From: Bradyrhizobium guangxiense
Lineage (GTDB): Bacteria; Pseudomonadota; Alphaproteobacteria; Rhizobiales; Xanthobacteraceae
Direction: 5' to 3'
Length of the DNA stretch: 64,000 nt
Assembly (NCBI RefSeq): GCF_004114915.1
Contig: NZ_CP022219.1
Location: forward strand, 4,184,501-4,248,500
Each line of letters opens with the position of its first letter. Position 1 is the stretch's first letter. The notes under the pieces are model-generated. The model had not been told where the DNA came from. It saw only the letters and a list, made by a program, of their open reading frames with translations, and did no database searches. Positions 31,756 to 41,587 of the stretch are shown in pieces. The position numbers were made by a program, and so were the translations under genes.

Positions 31756-33366
31756 TTACTCCGACTTGTCGACGTTCCAGAACAGCGGCGTCGCCGGGCC
31801 GTCGAGCACGCCCGTCAGCGATTTGCGCCAGCCGCTCGGCAGCAGATACTGCCCGAGCGGGATGTAGATCACCTGCTCATAGGCTTCCTTCTGGATGTCG
31901 GCCGCGATCTTCTTCTGCTCGTCGAGCGAGGGCGCGCGGACGAAGGCGTCCTTGAGCTGCTCGATCTTGGGGTCTTCCGCCCAGCCGAACCAGCCACCCT
32001 TCTTGCCCTGGCCGCCGATCGAGAGATTGGCGATCGGGTTGGAGACGTCGGCCGCGACCCAGTTGGTGAAGAACATGTTCCAGCCGCCCTCCTTCGGCGG
32101 CTTCTGGCTGGCGCGGCGGCTCACCACGGTCTGCCAGTCGGTCGCCTGCAGGTCGACCTTGAAGCCGGCCTCGCGCAGCAGCTGGGCCGCGACGATCGGC
32201 TGGGCCTTCAGGGTGGTGACATCGCCAGGCGCCATGATCACGACCGGCGTGCCGTCGTAACCGGACTCGGCGAGCGCCTTCTTGGCTTCGGCCATGCCGC
32301 TGCCCTTCACCAGGGTCTCGGCGCCGACTTCGGTCGCGAGCGGCGTGTCGCAAACGAAGAAGGCACCGCAGATCTTCTGGTACTTGGCATTGCCGACCAG
32401 CGCGTCGAGCACGTCCTTCTGGTTCATCGCCAGGAAGGCGGCGCGCCGCACCTTCACGTTATCGAAGGGCGGGTAGAGGAAGTTCATCCGGCCGAGGGTC
32501 TGGAAGCCGAACTTGTTGGAGACCTCGATCGTGATCTCCTTGTTCGCTTCCAGCACCGGCAGCATGTCGTAGGGCAGGTTCTCCATGAAGTCGATGTCAC
32601 CCGACTGCAGCGCGTTCACCGCGGTCTGCGAGTCCGGCATGGTGATCCATTCGACGCGGTCGACCTTCGCGACCTTGCCGCCGGAGGTCCAGCTCGCCGG
32701 CTCCTTGCGCGGCACGTAGTCGGTGTTCTTGACGTAGACCGCCTTCACGCCGGGCTGGAATTCCGAGGCCACGAACTTGAGGGGGCCGGAGCCGATCTGC
32801 TCCGGGATCTGCTTGTCCGCCGGTGTCTCGGCAAGGCGCTTCGGCATCATGAAGGCAACGCGCGAGGACGGCTTGCCGATGGAGTCGAGCACGAGGCCGT
32901 AGGGCTCCTTCAGCTTCAGCGTGATGGTCTTGGCGTCGGTCGCCTCGAGGCTCGCGGTGAAGTCCATGAGCTTCTGGCCCATGCCGTCGACCGCGGCCCA
33001 GCGCTTCAGCGAAGCGACGCAGTCTTCGGCCGTCACCGGCGCGCCGTCATGCCACTTCAGGCCGTCGCGCAGGGTGAAGGTGTAGGTGAGCTTGTCGTCG
33101 GAGATCTTCCAATCCGCCATCTGCGGCTGGATCTTGAAGCTCGAATCGGGAGCCAACAGCGTGTCGTAGACCATGTAGCCATGGTCGCGCGTGATGTAGG
33201 CCGTGGTGAAGATCGGATCGATGATGCGCAGGTCCGAATGCATCACCGCCGTGATGGTCTTGCCGGCCGCGAGCACCGGCGAGGCGAGCGCCGTCGAAAG
33301 CGCGACGACAGACAGCGCAAGTTTGGAGGCGAACGCGCGAGGCCCCCGGCGCATGAAGTGGAACAT
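31756..33366 (-). CDS. Peptide ABC transporter substrate-binding protein, copy 2 (DppA/OppA family)
   Basis: The 536-residue protein is the paralogue of the preceding gene, with the same signal peptide type (KLALSVVALSTALASPVLA) and the same core segments such as HGYMVYDTLLAPDSSFKIQP. The two appear to have arisen by tandem duplication that included the hairpin. They probably deliver different peptides or amides to one importer. It diverges from the M20 peptidase gene at 33635 across a 268-base gap, so the locus has opposing promoters. Confidence 0.93.
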   Translation of the reverse strand: MFHFMRRGPRAFASKLALSVVALSTALASPVLAAGKTITAVMHSDLRIIDPIFTTAYITRDHGYMVYDTLLAPDSSFKIQPQMADWKISDDKLTYTFTLRDGLKWHDGAPVTAEDCVASLKRWAAVDGMGQKLMDFTASLEATDAKTITLKLKEPYGLVLDSIGKPSSRVAFMMPKRLAETPADKQIPEQIGSGPLKFVASEFQPGVKAVYVKNTDYVPRKEPASWTSGGKVAKVDRVEWITMPDSQTAVNALQSGDIDFMENLPYDMLPVLEANKEITIEVSNKFGFQTLGRMNFLYPPFDNVKVRRAAFLAMNQKDVLDALVGNAKYQKICGAFFVCDTPLATEVGAETLVKGSGMAEAKKALAESGYDGTPVVIMAPGDVTTLKAQPIVAAQLLREAGFKVDLQATDWQTVVSRRASQKPPKEGGWNMFFTNWVAADVSNPIANLSIGGQGKKGGWFGWAEDPKIEQLKDAFVRAPSLDEQKKIAADIQKEAYEQVIYIPLGQYLLPSGWRKSLTGVLDGPATPLFWNVDKSE

Positions 33367-33634
33367 AAAAAGTCTCTCCTGACGTGAAACTGTTCAAAGG
33401 CGGGTTATTGATTGAGCATGTGGTTCGTTCCTTGGGCGAACTAACTCCATGCAATGCCTTTATCTTTCGAGACTTGCAGACCGTGCCTAGCGCGTCAATC
33501 CGGTTTCGCTGCAAGCCCTGGCGGCGCGCGCACGGGCTCCACAAAGATCGGTTTGGCTCTACAACACTGTCCACTCGTCCTGCCCCAGCGCAATGCAATG
33601 TGCGTTCCACCTTCGAAGCTTGAGAGACATTGAG

Positions 33635-34765
33635 ATGAATCCAGCCAATCTTCCCTTCGATTCCGAGGCCATGCTCGAAGGCCTGCGCACATGGGTGGAA
33701 TGCGAAAGCCCGACCTGGGACGCTGGTGCCGTGAACGGCATGCTCGATATCGCAGCGCGGGATATGGCCATCATGGGTGCGACGATCGAGCGCATCGCCG
33801 GCCGGCAGGGCTTCGGCGGCGTGATCCGCGCGCGCTTTCCCCATCCGAAGCAGGGCGAGCCCGGCATCCTGATCGCCGGACACATGGATACCGTCCACCC
33901 GGTCGGCACCATCGAGAAGCTGAAATGGCGCCGCGAGGGCAACAGGTGCTACGGGCCCGGCATCTACGACATGAAGGGCGGCAACTATCTCTCGCTGGAA
34001 GCGATCCGGCAGTTGGCGCGCGCATCCTTCACCACGCCGCTACCGATCACCGTGCTGTTCACGCCGGACGAGGAAGTGGGCACGCCCTCGACGCGAGACA
34101 TCATCGAGGCGGAAGCCGCGCGCAACAAATACGTGCTGGTGCCCGAGCCCGGCCGCGCCGACAACGGCGTCACCACCGGACGTTACGCCATCGCGCGCTT
34201 CAATCTCGAGGCGACGGGGCGGCCCAGCCACGCCGGGGCGACGCTGTCGGCGGGACGCTCGGCCATCCGCGAGATGGCACGGCAGATTCTCGCGATCGAT
34301 GCCATGACGTCGGACGATTGCACCTTCTCGGTCGGCGTCGTGCATGGCGGGCAATGGGTCAATTGCGTCGCAACGACCGCCACCGGCGAAGCGCTCTCCA
34401 TGGCCAAGCGGCAGGCCGATCTCGACCGCGGCGTCGAGCGAATGCTGGCGCTCTCAGGCACCAACAACGACGTCACCTTCAAGGTGACGCGCGGCGTGAC
34501 GCGGCCGGTCTGGGAGCCAGATGCCGGCACCATGGCCCTGTATGAAAAGGCGCGCGGCATTGCCAAATCCCTCGGCGCGGAACTGCCGCATGCGAGTTCC
34601 GGCGGCGGCTCTGACGGCAACTTCACCGGCGCGATGGGCATCCCGACACTCGACGGCCTGGGCGTGCGCGGCGGCAACGGCCACACGCTTGAGGAGTATA
34701 TCGAGGTCGAGAGTCTCGTTGAGCGCGGTCGATTGATGGCGGGGCTGCTGGCGACGCTGGAGTAA
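33635..34765 (+). CDS. M20-family metallopeptidase (carboxypeptidase G2-like)
   Basis: The 376-residue enzyme has the M20 zinc ligands: GHMDTVHPVG with the His and Asp, YGPGIYDMKGG with the bridging Asp, DEEVGTPSTR with the catalytic Glu, and a late SGGGSDGNFTG region. It resembles glutamate carboxypeptidases. ATG 33635 with TTGAGAGACATTGAG upstream fits the family start; the preceding frame adds 14 residues. It is the first gene of the plus-strand scavenging cluster and could cleave the imported peptides inside the cell. No signal peptide is visible. Confidence 0.9.
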   Translation: MNPANLPFDSEAMLEGLRTWVECESPTWDAGAVNGMLDIAARDMAIMGATIERIAGRQGFGGVIRARFPHPKQGEPGILIAGHMDTVHPVGTIEKLKWRREGNRCYGPGIYDMKGGNYLSLEAIRQLARASFTTPLPITVLFTPDEEVGTPSTRDIIEAEAARNKYVLVPEPGRADNGVTTGRYAIARFNLEATGRPSHAGATLSAGRSAIREMARQILAIDAMTSDDCTFSVGVVHGGQWVNCVATTATGEALSMAKRQADLDRGVERMLALSGTNNDVTFKVTRGVTRPVWEPDAGTMALYEKARGIAKSLGAELPHASSGGGSDGNFTGAMGIPTLDGLGVRGGNGHTLEEYIEVESLVERGRLMAGLLATLE

Positions 34766-34774
34766 TTTGGGCCC

Positions 34775-34854
34775 GTCATTCCGGGGCGATGCGCGAAGCA
34801 TCGAACCCGGAATCTCGAGATTCCGGGTTCGCGCTACGCGCGCCCCGGAATGAC
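34775..34854. repeat. GTCATTCCGGGGC palindromic element, copy A
   Basis: The 80-base unit starts GTCATTCCGGGGCG and ends CGCCCCGGAATGAC, with an inner hairpin CCGGAATCTCGAGATTCCGG. Seven further copies occur at 36.9, 38.7, 44.0, 45.7, 52.3, 53.8 and 58.2 kb. Confidence 0.85.
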
Positions 34855-34919
34855 ATTGCGTCGCCAAGCGTGCGCCATCCCCAAATCTGCTGACCGCACT
34901 GCAAAATCTGTGGCCCTGA

Positions 34920-34935
34920 TGGCACGGGAATTGCT
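34920..34935 (+). promoter_or_regulatory. Sigma-54 (RpoN) promoter upstream of dppB
   Basis: TGGCAC, GGGAA, TTGCT matches the -24/-12 consensus TGGCAC-N5-TTGCW exactly. The -12 ends 73 bases before the TTG start at 35008. With the site at 472-487 this makes two RpoN promoters in front of ABC importers. Confidence 0.72.
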
Positions 34936-35007
34936 GAAATGTTAGGCTGGTGGCAGAACAGCGATAAACCGCTACCACCGATTTGACTCTAATTAGACGG
35001 ATCCAAC

Positions 35008-35949
35008 TTGCTCGGATATCTCCTTCGCCGAATTCTCGCCGCCGTGCCCGTGATGGGCGTCGTCGCGCTGTTCGTGTTCCTCCTGCTCCGCCTCCCCCCC
35101 GGTGATCCCGCCGCGATCCTCGCCGGCGACAATGCGACGCCCGAGCGGCTGGAGCGCATCCGCACCTCGCTCGGCCTCAACGAGCCCCTGATCGTGCAGT
35201 TCATCACCTGGGTGAACAAGCTGCTGCACGGCGACCTCGGCACCTCGCTGATCTCGAACCTGCCTGTCATGAAGATGATCGGCCAGCGCGTCGAGCCGTC
35301 GATCTCGATCGCGCTGTGCACCATCATCCTCGCCGTCATCGTCGCAGTTCCCTTAGGGGTGATCGCGGCGTGGAAGCACGGCACCTGGATCGACCGCTTC
35401 GTGATGGGGCTGTCGGTGCTCGGCTTCTCGGTGCCGGTGTTCGTGGTCGGCTACATCCTGATCCAGCTCTTCGCGATCGAGCTGCGGTGGGTGCCGGTGC
35501 AGGGGTTCCGCAGCATCTTCAACGGCTTTGGTCCGTTCTTCGAGCGCATGATCCTGCCGACCTGCGCCCTCTCCTTCATTTACATCGCGCTGATCGCTCG
35601 CATGACGCGCGCAGCGATGCTCGACGTGCTCGGCGAGGACTATGTGCGCACCGCGCGCGCGAAGGGCATCAACGAGGTCGCCGTGATGATGCGCCATGCC
35701 CTACGCAACGCCGCCGTGCCCGTGATTACCGTGATCGGCACCGGCTTTGCGCTCTTGATTTCGGGCGTCGTCGTCACCGAGAGCGTGTTCAACATTCCCG
35801 GCATCGGCCGTCTCACCGTGGATGCGGTGCTGGCGCGCGACTATCCGGTGATCCAGGCGATGATCCTGCTGACGTCGCTGATCTATGTCGTCGTCAATCT
35901 CCTCATCGACGTCGCCTACACCCTGCTCGATCCCCGGATCCGGTACTGA
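35008..35949 (+). CDS. dppB: Peptide ABC transporter permease, DppB-like
   Basis: The 313-residue permease has an N-terminal membrane helix (LLRRILAAVPVMGVVALFVFLLL) and several more, with an EAA-like loop LGEDYVRTARAKGINEVAVMMRHALRNAAVPVITV that fits the DppB family. TTG 35008 opens the frame. The sigma-54 site at 34920-34935 should drive it. It is followed 20 bases later by dppC and forms the channel with it. Confidence 0.92.
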   Translation: MLGYLLRRILAAVPVMGVVALFVFLLLRLPPGDPAAILAGDNATPERLERIRTSLGLNEPLIVQFITWVNKLLHGDLGTSLISNLPVMKMIGQRVEPSISIALCTIILAVIVAVPLGVIAAWKHGTWIDRFVMGLSVLGFSVPVFVVGYILIQLFAIELRWVPVQGFRSIFNGFGPFFERMILPTCALSFIYIALIARMTRAAMLDVLGEDYVRTARAKGINEVAVMMRHALRNAAVPVITVIGTGFALLISGVVVTESVFNIPGIGRLTVDAVLARDYPVIQAMILLTSLIYVVVNLLIDVAYTLLDPRIRY

Positions 35950-35969
35950 GGCAAGGATTAAGGACAAAC

Positions 35970-36857
35970 ATGTCGGTCGATACCCTTCCCCAGTCGTCCA
36001 TTCCGATCACGTCGCCGCTGCGGCCGCGTTTCGGGTTTCTCACCTCGACGCCGATCATCGCGACGGCAACGGTCCTGCTCGCGCTGGTCATCATGATCTC
36101 GATCCTGGCGCCCTTGATCGCGCCGCATGATCCGATCCAGCTCGCGCCCTCGCAACGGCTCAAGCCCGCCTCCGCGCAATTCCTGCTCGGCACCGATGCC
36201 TATGGCCGCGACCTGCTGTCGCGCGTGATCTATGGCGGCCGCCTCTCGCTCCTGATCGGCATCGGCTCGGCGATCCTGTCGATCGTCATCGGCCTCGCGA
36301 TCGGGCTCGTCTCCGGCTTCTTCAAGCTGATCGATTCCGTGATGATGCGCATCATGGACGGCTTGATGGCGATGCCGAGCATCCTGCTTGCGATCGCCGT
36401 GGTGTCGCTGTCCGGCGCCAGCCTCTGGACCGTGCTGATCGCGATCACGATCCCCGAGATTCCGCGCGTGGCGCGCCTGGTACGTTCGGTCGTGCTGTCG
36501 GCGCGCGAGGAGCCTTACGTCGAAGCCGCAATCTCGGTCGGCTCCAGCCTGCCTAAGATCATGTGGCGGCATCTGATGCCGAACACGGTGGCGCCGCTGA
36601 TCGTCCAGGGCACCTATATCTGCGCGAGCGCCATCCTCACCGAGGCCATCCTCTCCTTCCTCGGCGCCGGCATCTCGCCGGAGACGCCGACCTGGGGCAA
36701 CATCATGGCCGAAGGCCGCCAGTACTTCCAGATCAAGCCGTCGCTGATCTTCTGGCCGGGCCTCTTGCTCTCGATCGCCATCCTCAGCATCAACCTGATC
36801 GGCGACGCCGCCCGCGACGCTCTCGATCCGCGCATGAAGCAGCGGGAGGGCAAGTGA
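35970..36857 (+). CDS. dppC: Peptide ABC transporter permease, DppC-like
   Basis: The 295-residue permease has the DppC N-terminal region (STPIIATATVLLALVIMISILAPLIAPHDP), then LGTDAYGRDLLSRVIYGGRLSLLIGIG and an EAA loop VEAAISVGSSLPKIMWRHLMPN. ATG 35970 follows AAGGA at about 12 bases. The codon spacing to dppB (20 bases) fits one operon. The 136-base gap to the ATPase holds palindromic copy B. Confidence 0.92.
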   Translation: MSVDTLPQSSIPITSPLRPRFGFLTSTPIIATATVLLALVIMISILAPLIAPHDPIQLAPSQRLKPASAQFLLGTDAYGRDLLSRVIYGGRLSLLIGIGSAILSIVIGLAIGLVSGFFKLIDSVMMRIMDGLMAMPSILLAIAVVSLSGASLWTVLIAITIPEIPRVARLVRSVVLSAREEPYVEAAISVGSSLPKIMWRHLMPNTVAPLIVQGTYICASAILTEAILSFLGAGISPETPTWGNIMAEGRQYFQIKPSLIFWPGLLLSIAILSINLIGDAARDALDPRMKQREGK

Positions 36858-36870
36858 TGCGAGTAGCACC

Positions 36871-36975
36871 GTCATTCCGGGGCGCGCCCCTTGGCGCGAA
36901 CCCGGAATCCATTTCACCACTTGGATTGCGGCTCAATGGATTCCGGCTTCGCGCTAACGCGCGCCCCGGAATGAC
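36871..36975. repeat. GTCATTCCGGGGC palindromic element, copy B
   Basis: This copy sits between dppC and the ATPase gene, inside the presumed operon, so it should be present in the mRNA as a hairpin. Outer arms are GTCATTCCGGGGCGCGC and GCGCGCCCCGGAATGAC. Confidence 0.85.
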
Positions 36976-36993
36976 GAGCGAGAGTTCTGCGGC

Positions 36994-38643
<1,650 letters not shown>

Positions 38644-38655
38644 CTTCATCCGCCC

Positions 38656-38761
38656 GTCATTCCGGGGCATCGCGAAGCGATGAGCCCGGAATCCATCTGG
38701 CCGCGGACTCTGTCGCACAATGGATTCCGGGTTCGCGCCCAACGGGGCGCCCCGGAATGAC
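38656..38761. repeat. GTCATTCCGGGGC palindromic element, copy C
   Basis: Between the ATPase and the M81 peptidase gene. Arms begin GTCATTCCGGGGC and end GCCCCGGAATGAC, with an inner pair CCGGAATCCAT and ATGGATTCCGG. Confidence 0.85.
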
Positions 38762-38894
38762 GACGGAGGATGGATCGCATCCGCAGCATTCCCAAAACGT
38801 CTTGACCCTATGCACGGCGCGATGGCCTCTCACCTTGCTCTCTCCGCAGAGCCAAGGCTAACGTCGCGCACTTTCAAAGACTGGACTTGAATTG

Positions 38895-40400
38895 ATGACA
38901 CGCATCGCCGTCGGCGGCTTCCTGCACGAGACCAACACTTTCGCTCCGACCAAGGCGACGTTCGCCGATTTCGAGCATGGCGGCGGGTGGCCGGCGATGA
39001 CCAGAGGTGCCGACGTGCTGAAGGTGATGCGGCGCATCAATGTGGGCCTCGCCGGTTTCGTCGACAGCGCCGAGGCCAACGGCTGGGAACTCGTTCCGAC
39101 CATCGCCTGCGGCGCGAGCCCGTCTGCGCACGTCACCGAGGACGCCTTCGAGCGCATCGTGAAGGTGATGGTCGACGGCATCGCGGCCGCGGGCCCGCTC
39201 GATGCGGTCTATCTCGATCTGCACGGCGCCATGGTGACCGAGCATCTCGACGACGGCGAAGGCGAAATCCTCGCCCGCGTCCGTCGCGTCATCGGCAAGG
39301 ATGTTCCGCTGGTCGCGAGCCTCGACCTCCACGCCAACGTCACGCCCGAGATGATGGAACATGCGGACGCGCTGATCGCCTACCGCACCTATCCACATGT
39401 CGACATGGCCGACACCGGCCGCGCCTCCGCGCGCCATCTCGCCTTTCTGCTGAAGTCGAAGCAGCGCTTTGCGAAGTCGTTCCGGCAATTGCCGTTCCTG
39501 ATCGCGATCAGCTGGCAATGCACCAATGACTTCCCCACCAAAGGCATCTACGAAAAGCTCGCCGCGCTGGAGAGCGACGCGGTTCCGACGCTCTCATTCG
39601 CGCCGGGCTTTCCCGCTGCCGATTTTCGCGACTGCGGCCCGAGCGTGTTCGCCTATGGCAGGACGCAGGAAGACGCCGACCGCGCAGCGGACGCCATCGT
39701 CAAGCTGATCGAAAGCCACGAGGACGATTTCGACGGCAAGATCTGGACGCCCGACGACGGCGTGCGCCACGCCATGGAACTCGCGAAGACTGCCAGCAAG
39801 CCGATCGTCATCGCCGACACCCAGGACAATCCCGGCGCCGGCGGCGATTCCGACACGACCGGCATGCTGCGCGCGCTGGTGCGCAACAGAGCGAGCGCCG
39901 CGACCGGCGCGATCTACGATCCGGAATCGGCCAAGGCCGCGCATGCGGCCGGCGTCGGCGCCACCGTGACGCTCTCACTCGGCGGCAAGTCCGGCATTCC
40001 CGGCGACGAGCCCTATCGCGAGAGCTTCGTGGTCGAACAGCTCTCAGACGGCCGCTTCATTGCGCCCGGCCCTTACTTTGGCGGCCGCGAGATGGAGATG
40101 GGCCCCTCCGCAGCCTTGCGCATCGGCGACGTCCGCGTCGTCGTCTCCTCGCACAAGGCCCAGCTCGCCGACCAGGCGATGTACCGCTATGTCGGCATCG
40201 AGCCGACGCAGGAGAAGATCCTGGTCAACAAGAGCTCGGTGCATTTCCGCGCCGATTTCGAACCGATCGCGGAAAAGCTGATGATCTGCGCTGCGCCCGG
40301 CGCGATGCCGGCCGACACCGCCTCGCTGCCCTGGACGCGCCTGCGCCCGGGCATTCGCATCAAGCCGAACGGCCCCGTTTTCACGCCACCCTCACGCTAA
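38895..40400 (+). CDS. M81-family metallopeptidase, MlrC-like
   Basis: The 501-residue protein matches the microcystinase C (MlrC) family: FLHETNTFAP near residue 12 with metal-ligand candidates His and Glu, SLDLHANVTPEMMEHADAL with the next His, and YRTYPHVDMADTG. MlrC of sphingomonads cleaves linearised microcystin and other peptides, but most bradyrhizobial members have no known substrate. ATG 38895 is taken; a TTG just before it adds one Met. It lies 14 bases upstream of the M20 amidohydrolase, so the pair is co-translated. Confidence 0.88.
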   Translation: MTRIAVGGFLHETNTFAPTKATFADFEHGGGWPAMTRGADVLKVMRRINVGLAGFVDSAEANGWELVPTIACGASPSAHVTEDAFERIVKVMVDGIAAAGPLDAVYLDLHGAMVTEHLDDGEGEILARVRRVIGKDVPLVASLDLHANVTPEMMEHADALIAYRTYPHVDMADTGRASARHLAFLLKSKQRFAKSFRQLPFLIAISWQCTNDFPTKGIYEKLAALESDAVPTLSFAPGFPAADFRDCGPSVFAYGRTQEDADRAADAIVKLIESHEDDFDGKIWTPDDGVRHAMELAKTASKPIVIADTQDNPGAGGDSDTTGMLRALVRNRASAATGAIYDPESAKAAHAAGVGATVTLSLGGKSGIPGDEPYRESFVVEQLSDGRFIAPGPYFGGREMEMGPSAALRIGDVRVVVSSHKAQLADQAMYRYVGIEPTQEKILVNKSSVHFRADFEPIAEKLMICAAPGAMPADTASLPWTRLRPGIRIKPNGPVFTPPSR

Positions 40401-40414
40401 CCGGACAGGACCAC

Positions 40415-41587
40415 ATGCCCACGATCGACCGCATCGACGGCTACACCGACGAGCTCACCGCCATCCGCCGCGACCTCCACGCCCATCCCGAGATCGGCTT
40501 CGAGGAAGTGCGCACCTCCGGCATCGTCGCGGACAAGCTGAAGAGCTGGGGCATCGAGGTGCATCGCGGCCTGGGCGGCACCGGCGTGATCGGCGTCATC
40601 AAGGGAAAGGGCTCTGGCGGCAAGCGCATCGGCCTGCGCGCGGACATGGACGCGCTGCCGATGGAGGAGAACACCAATCTGAAATGGAGCTCGAAGATCC
40701 CCGGCCGCTTCCACGGCTGCGGCCATGACGGCCACACCACCATGCTGCTCGGCACCGCGCGCTACCTCGCCGAGACCCGGAATTTCGACGGCACCGTGCA
40801 TCTGATCTTCCAGCCGGCCGAAGAAGGCCTCGGCGGCGCCCGCGCGATGATCAAGGACGGCCTGTTCGAGAAGTTCCCCTGCGACGAGCTCTACGGCCTG
40901 CACAACGCGCCCGACCTCAACCATGGCGAGATCGCGATCCTGCCGGGACCTGCCATGGCCAGCGCCGACTTCTTCGACCTGCGCATCACCGGCTACGGCG
41001 CGCATGGCGCGATGCCCGAGCGCTCCAAGGACGCAGTGGTCATCGCGACCACGCTGGCACAGGCGATCCAGACCATCGTCAGCCGCAACGTCGAGCCGCT
41101 GCAGGCTGCGGTCGTGTCTATCACCCAGATCCACGCGGGCTCCGCCTACAACGTCATTCCGGGCGATGCGCATCTCTGCGGCACCATTCGCACCTTCTCG
41201 AAGGAAGTCCGCAGCCTGGTCAGCGAACGCATCCGCACCATCTGCGCCGGCATCGCCAGCGCCTATAATTGCGTGATCGACGTCGACATCCGCGACACCT
41301 TCGGCGTGCTGATCAACCAGGTCGAGCAGTCCAAGGTGGTCGAGGAGGTCGCGCGCACCATCGTCGATCCCGCCAACGTGATCACCCGCGCCCAGCCCAA
41401 GATGGGCAGCGAGGATTTCGCCGACATGCTGGAGACCATTCCCGGCGCCTATTTCTGGGTCGGCCATGACGGCTCGGTGCCGGTGCACAATCCCGGCTTC
41501 GTGCTCGACGACAAGATCCTGCCGATCGGCGCCAGCATGTTCGCCCGCATCATCGAGACCCGCATGCCGGTGGGTGGCAATGCATAA
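40415..41587 (+). CDS. M20-family amidohydrolase (hippurate/indole-acetyl-amino-acid hydrolase type)
   Basis: The 390-residue enzyme has IRRDLHAHPEIGFEE, GLRADMDALPMEE, HGCGHDGHTTMLLG with zinc ligands, and the catalytic QPAEEGLGG. This subgroup splits N-acyl amino acids such as hippurate or indole-acetyl conjugates. It begins 14 bases after the M81 gene and overlaps the amidase by eight bases. Together these three suggest a small cytoplasmic amide-hydrolysis series fed by the peptide importer. Confidence 0.92.
   Translation: MPTIDRIDGYTDELTAIRRDLHAHPEIGFEEVRTSGIVADKLKSWGIEVHRGLGGTGVIGVIKGKGSGGKRIGLRADMDALPMEENTNLKWSSKIPGRFHGCGHDGHTTMLLGTARYLAETRNFDGTVHLIFQPAEEGLGGARAMIKDGLFEKFPCDELYGLHNAPDLNHGEIAILPGPAMASADFFDLRITGYGAHGAMPERSKDAVVIATTLAQAIQTIVSRNVEPLQAAVVSITQIHAGSAYNVIPGDAHLCGTIRTFSKEVRSLVSERIRTICAGIASAYNCVIDVDIRDTFGVLINQVEQSKVVEEVARTIVDPANVITRAQPKMGSEDFADMLETIPGAYFWVGHDGSVPVHNPGFVLDDKILPIGASMFARIIETRMPVGGNA

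Noticed and set aside
33367..33634. Sigma-54 or other clear promoter between peptide-binding protein 2 and the M20 gene
   Set aside because: No GCAA-N5-GTGCC or TGGCAC-N5-TTGC match is seen in this gap.
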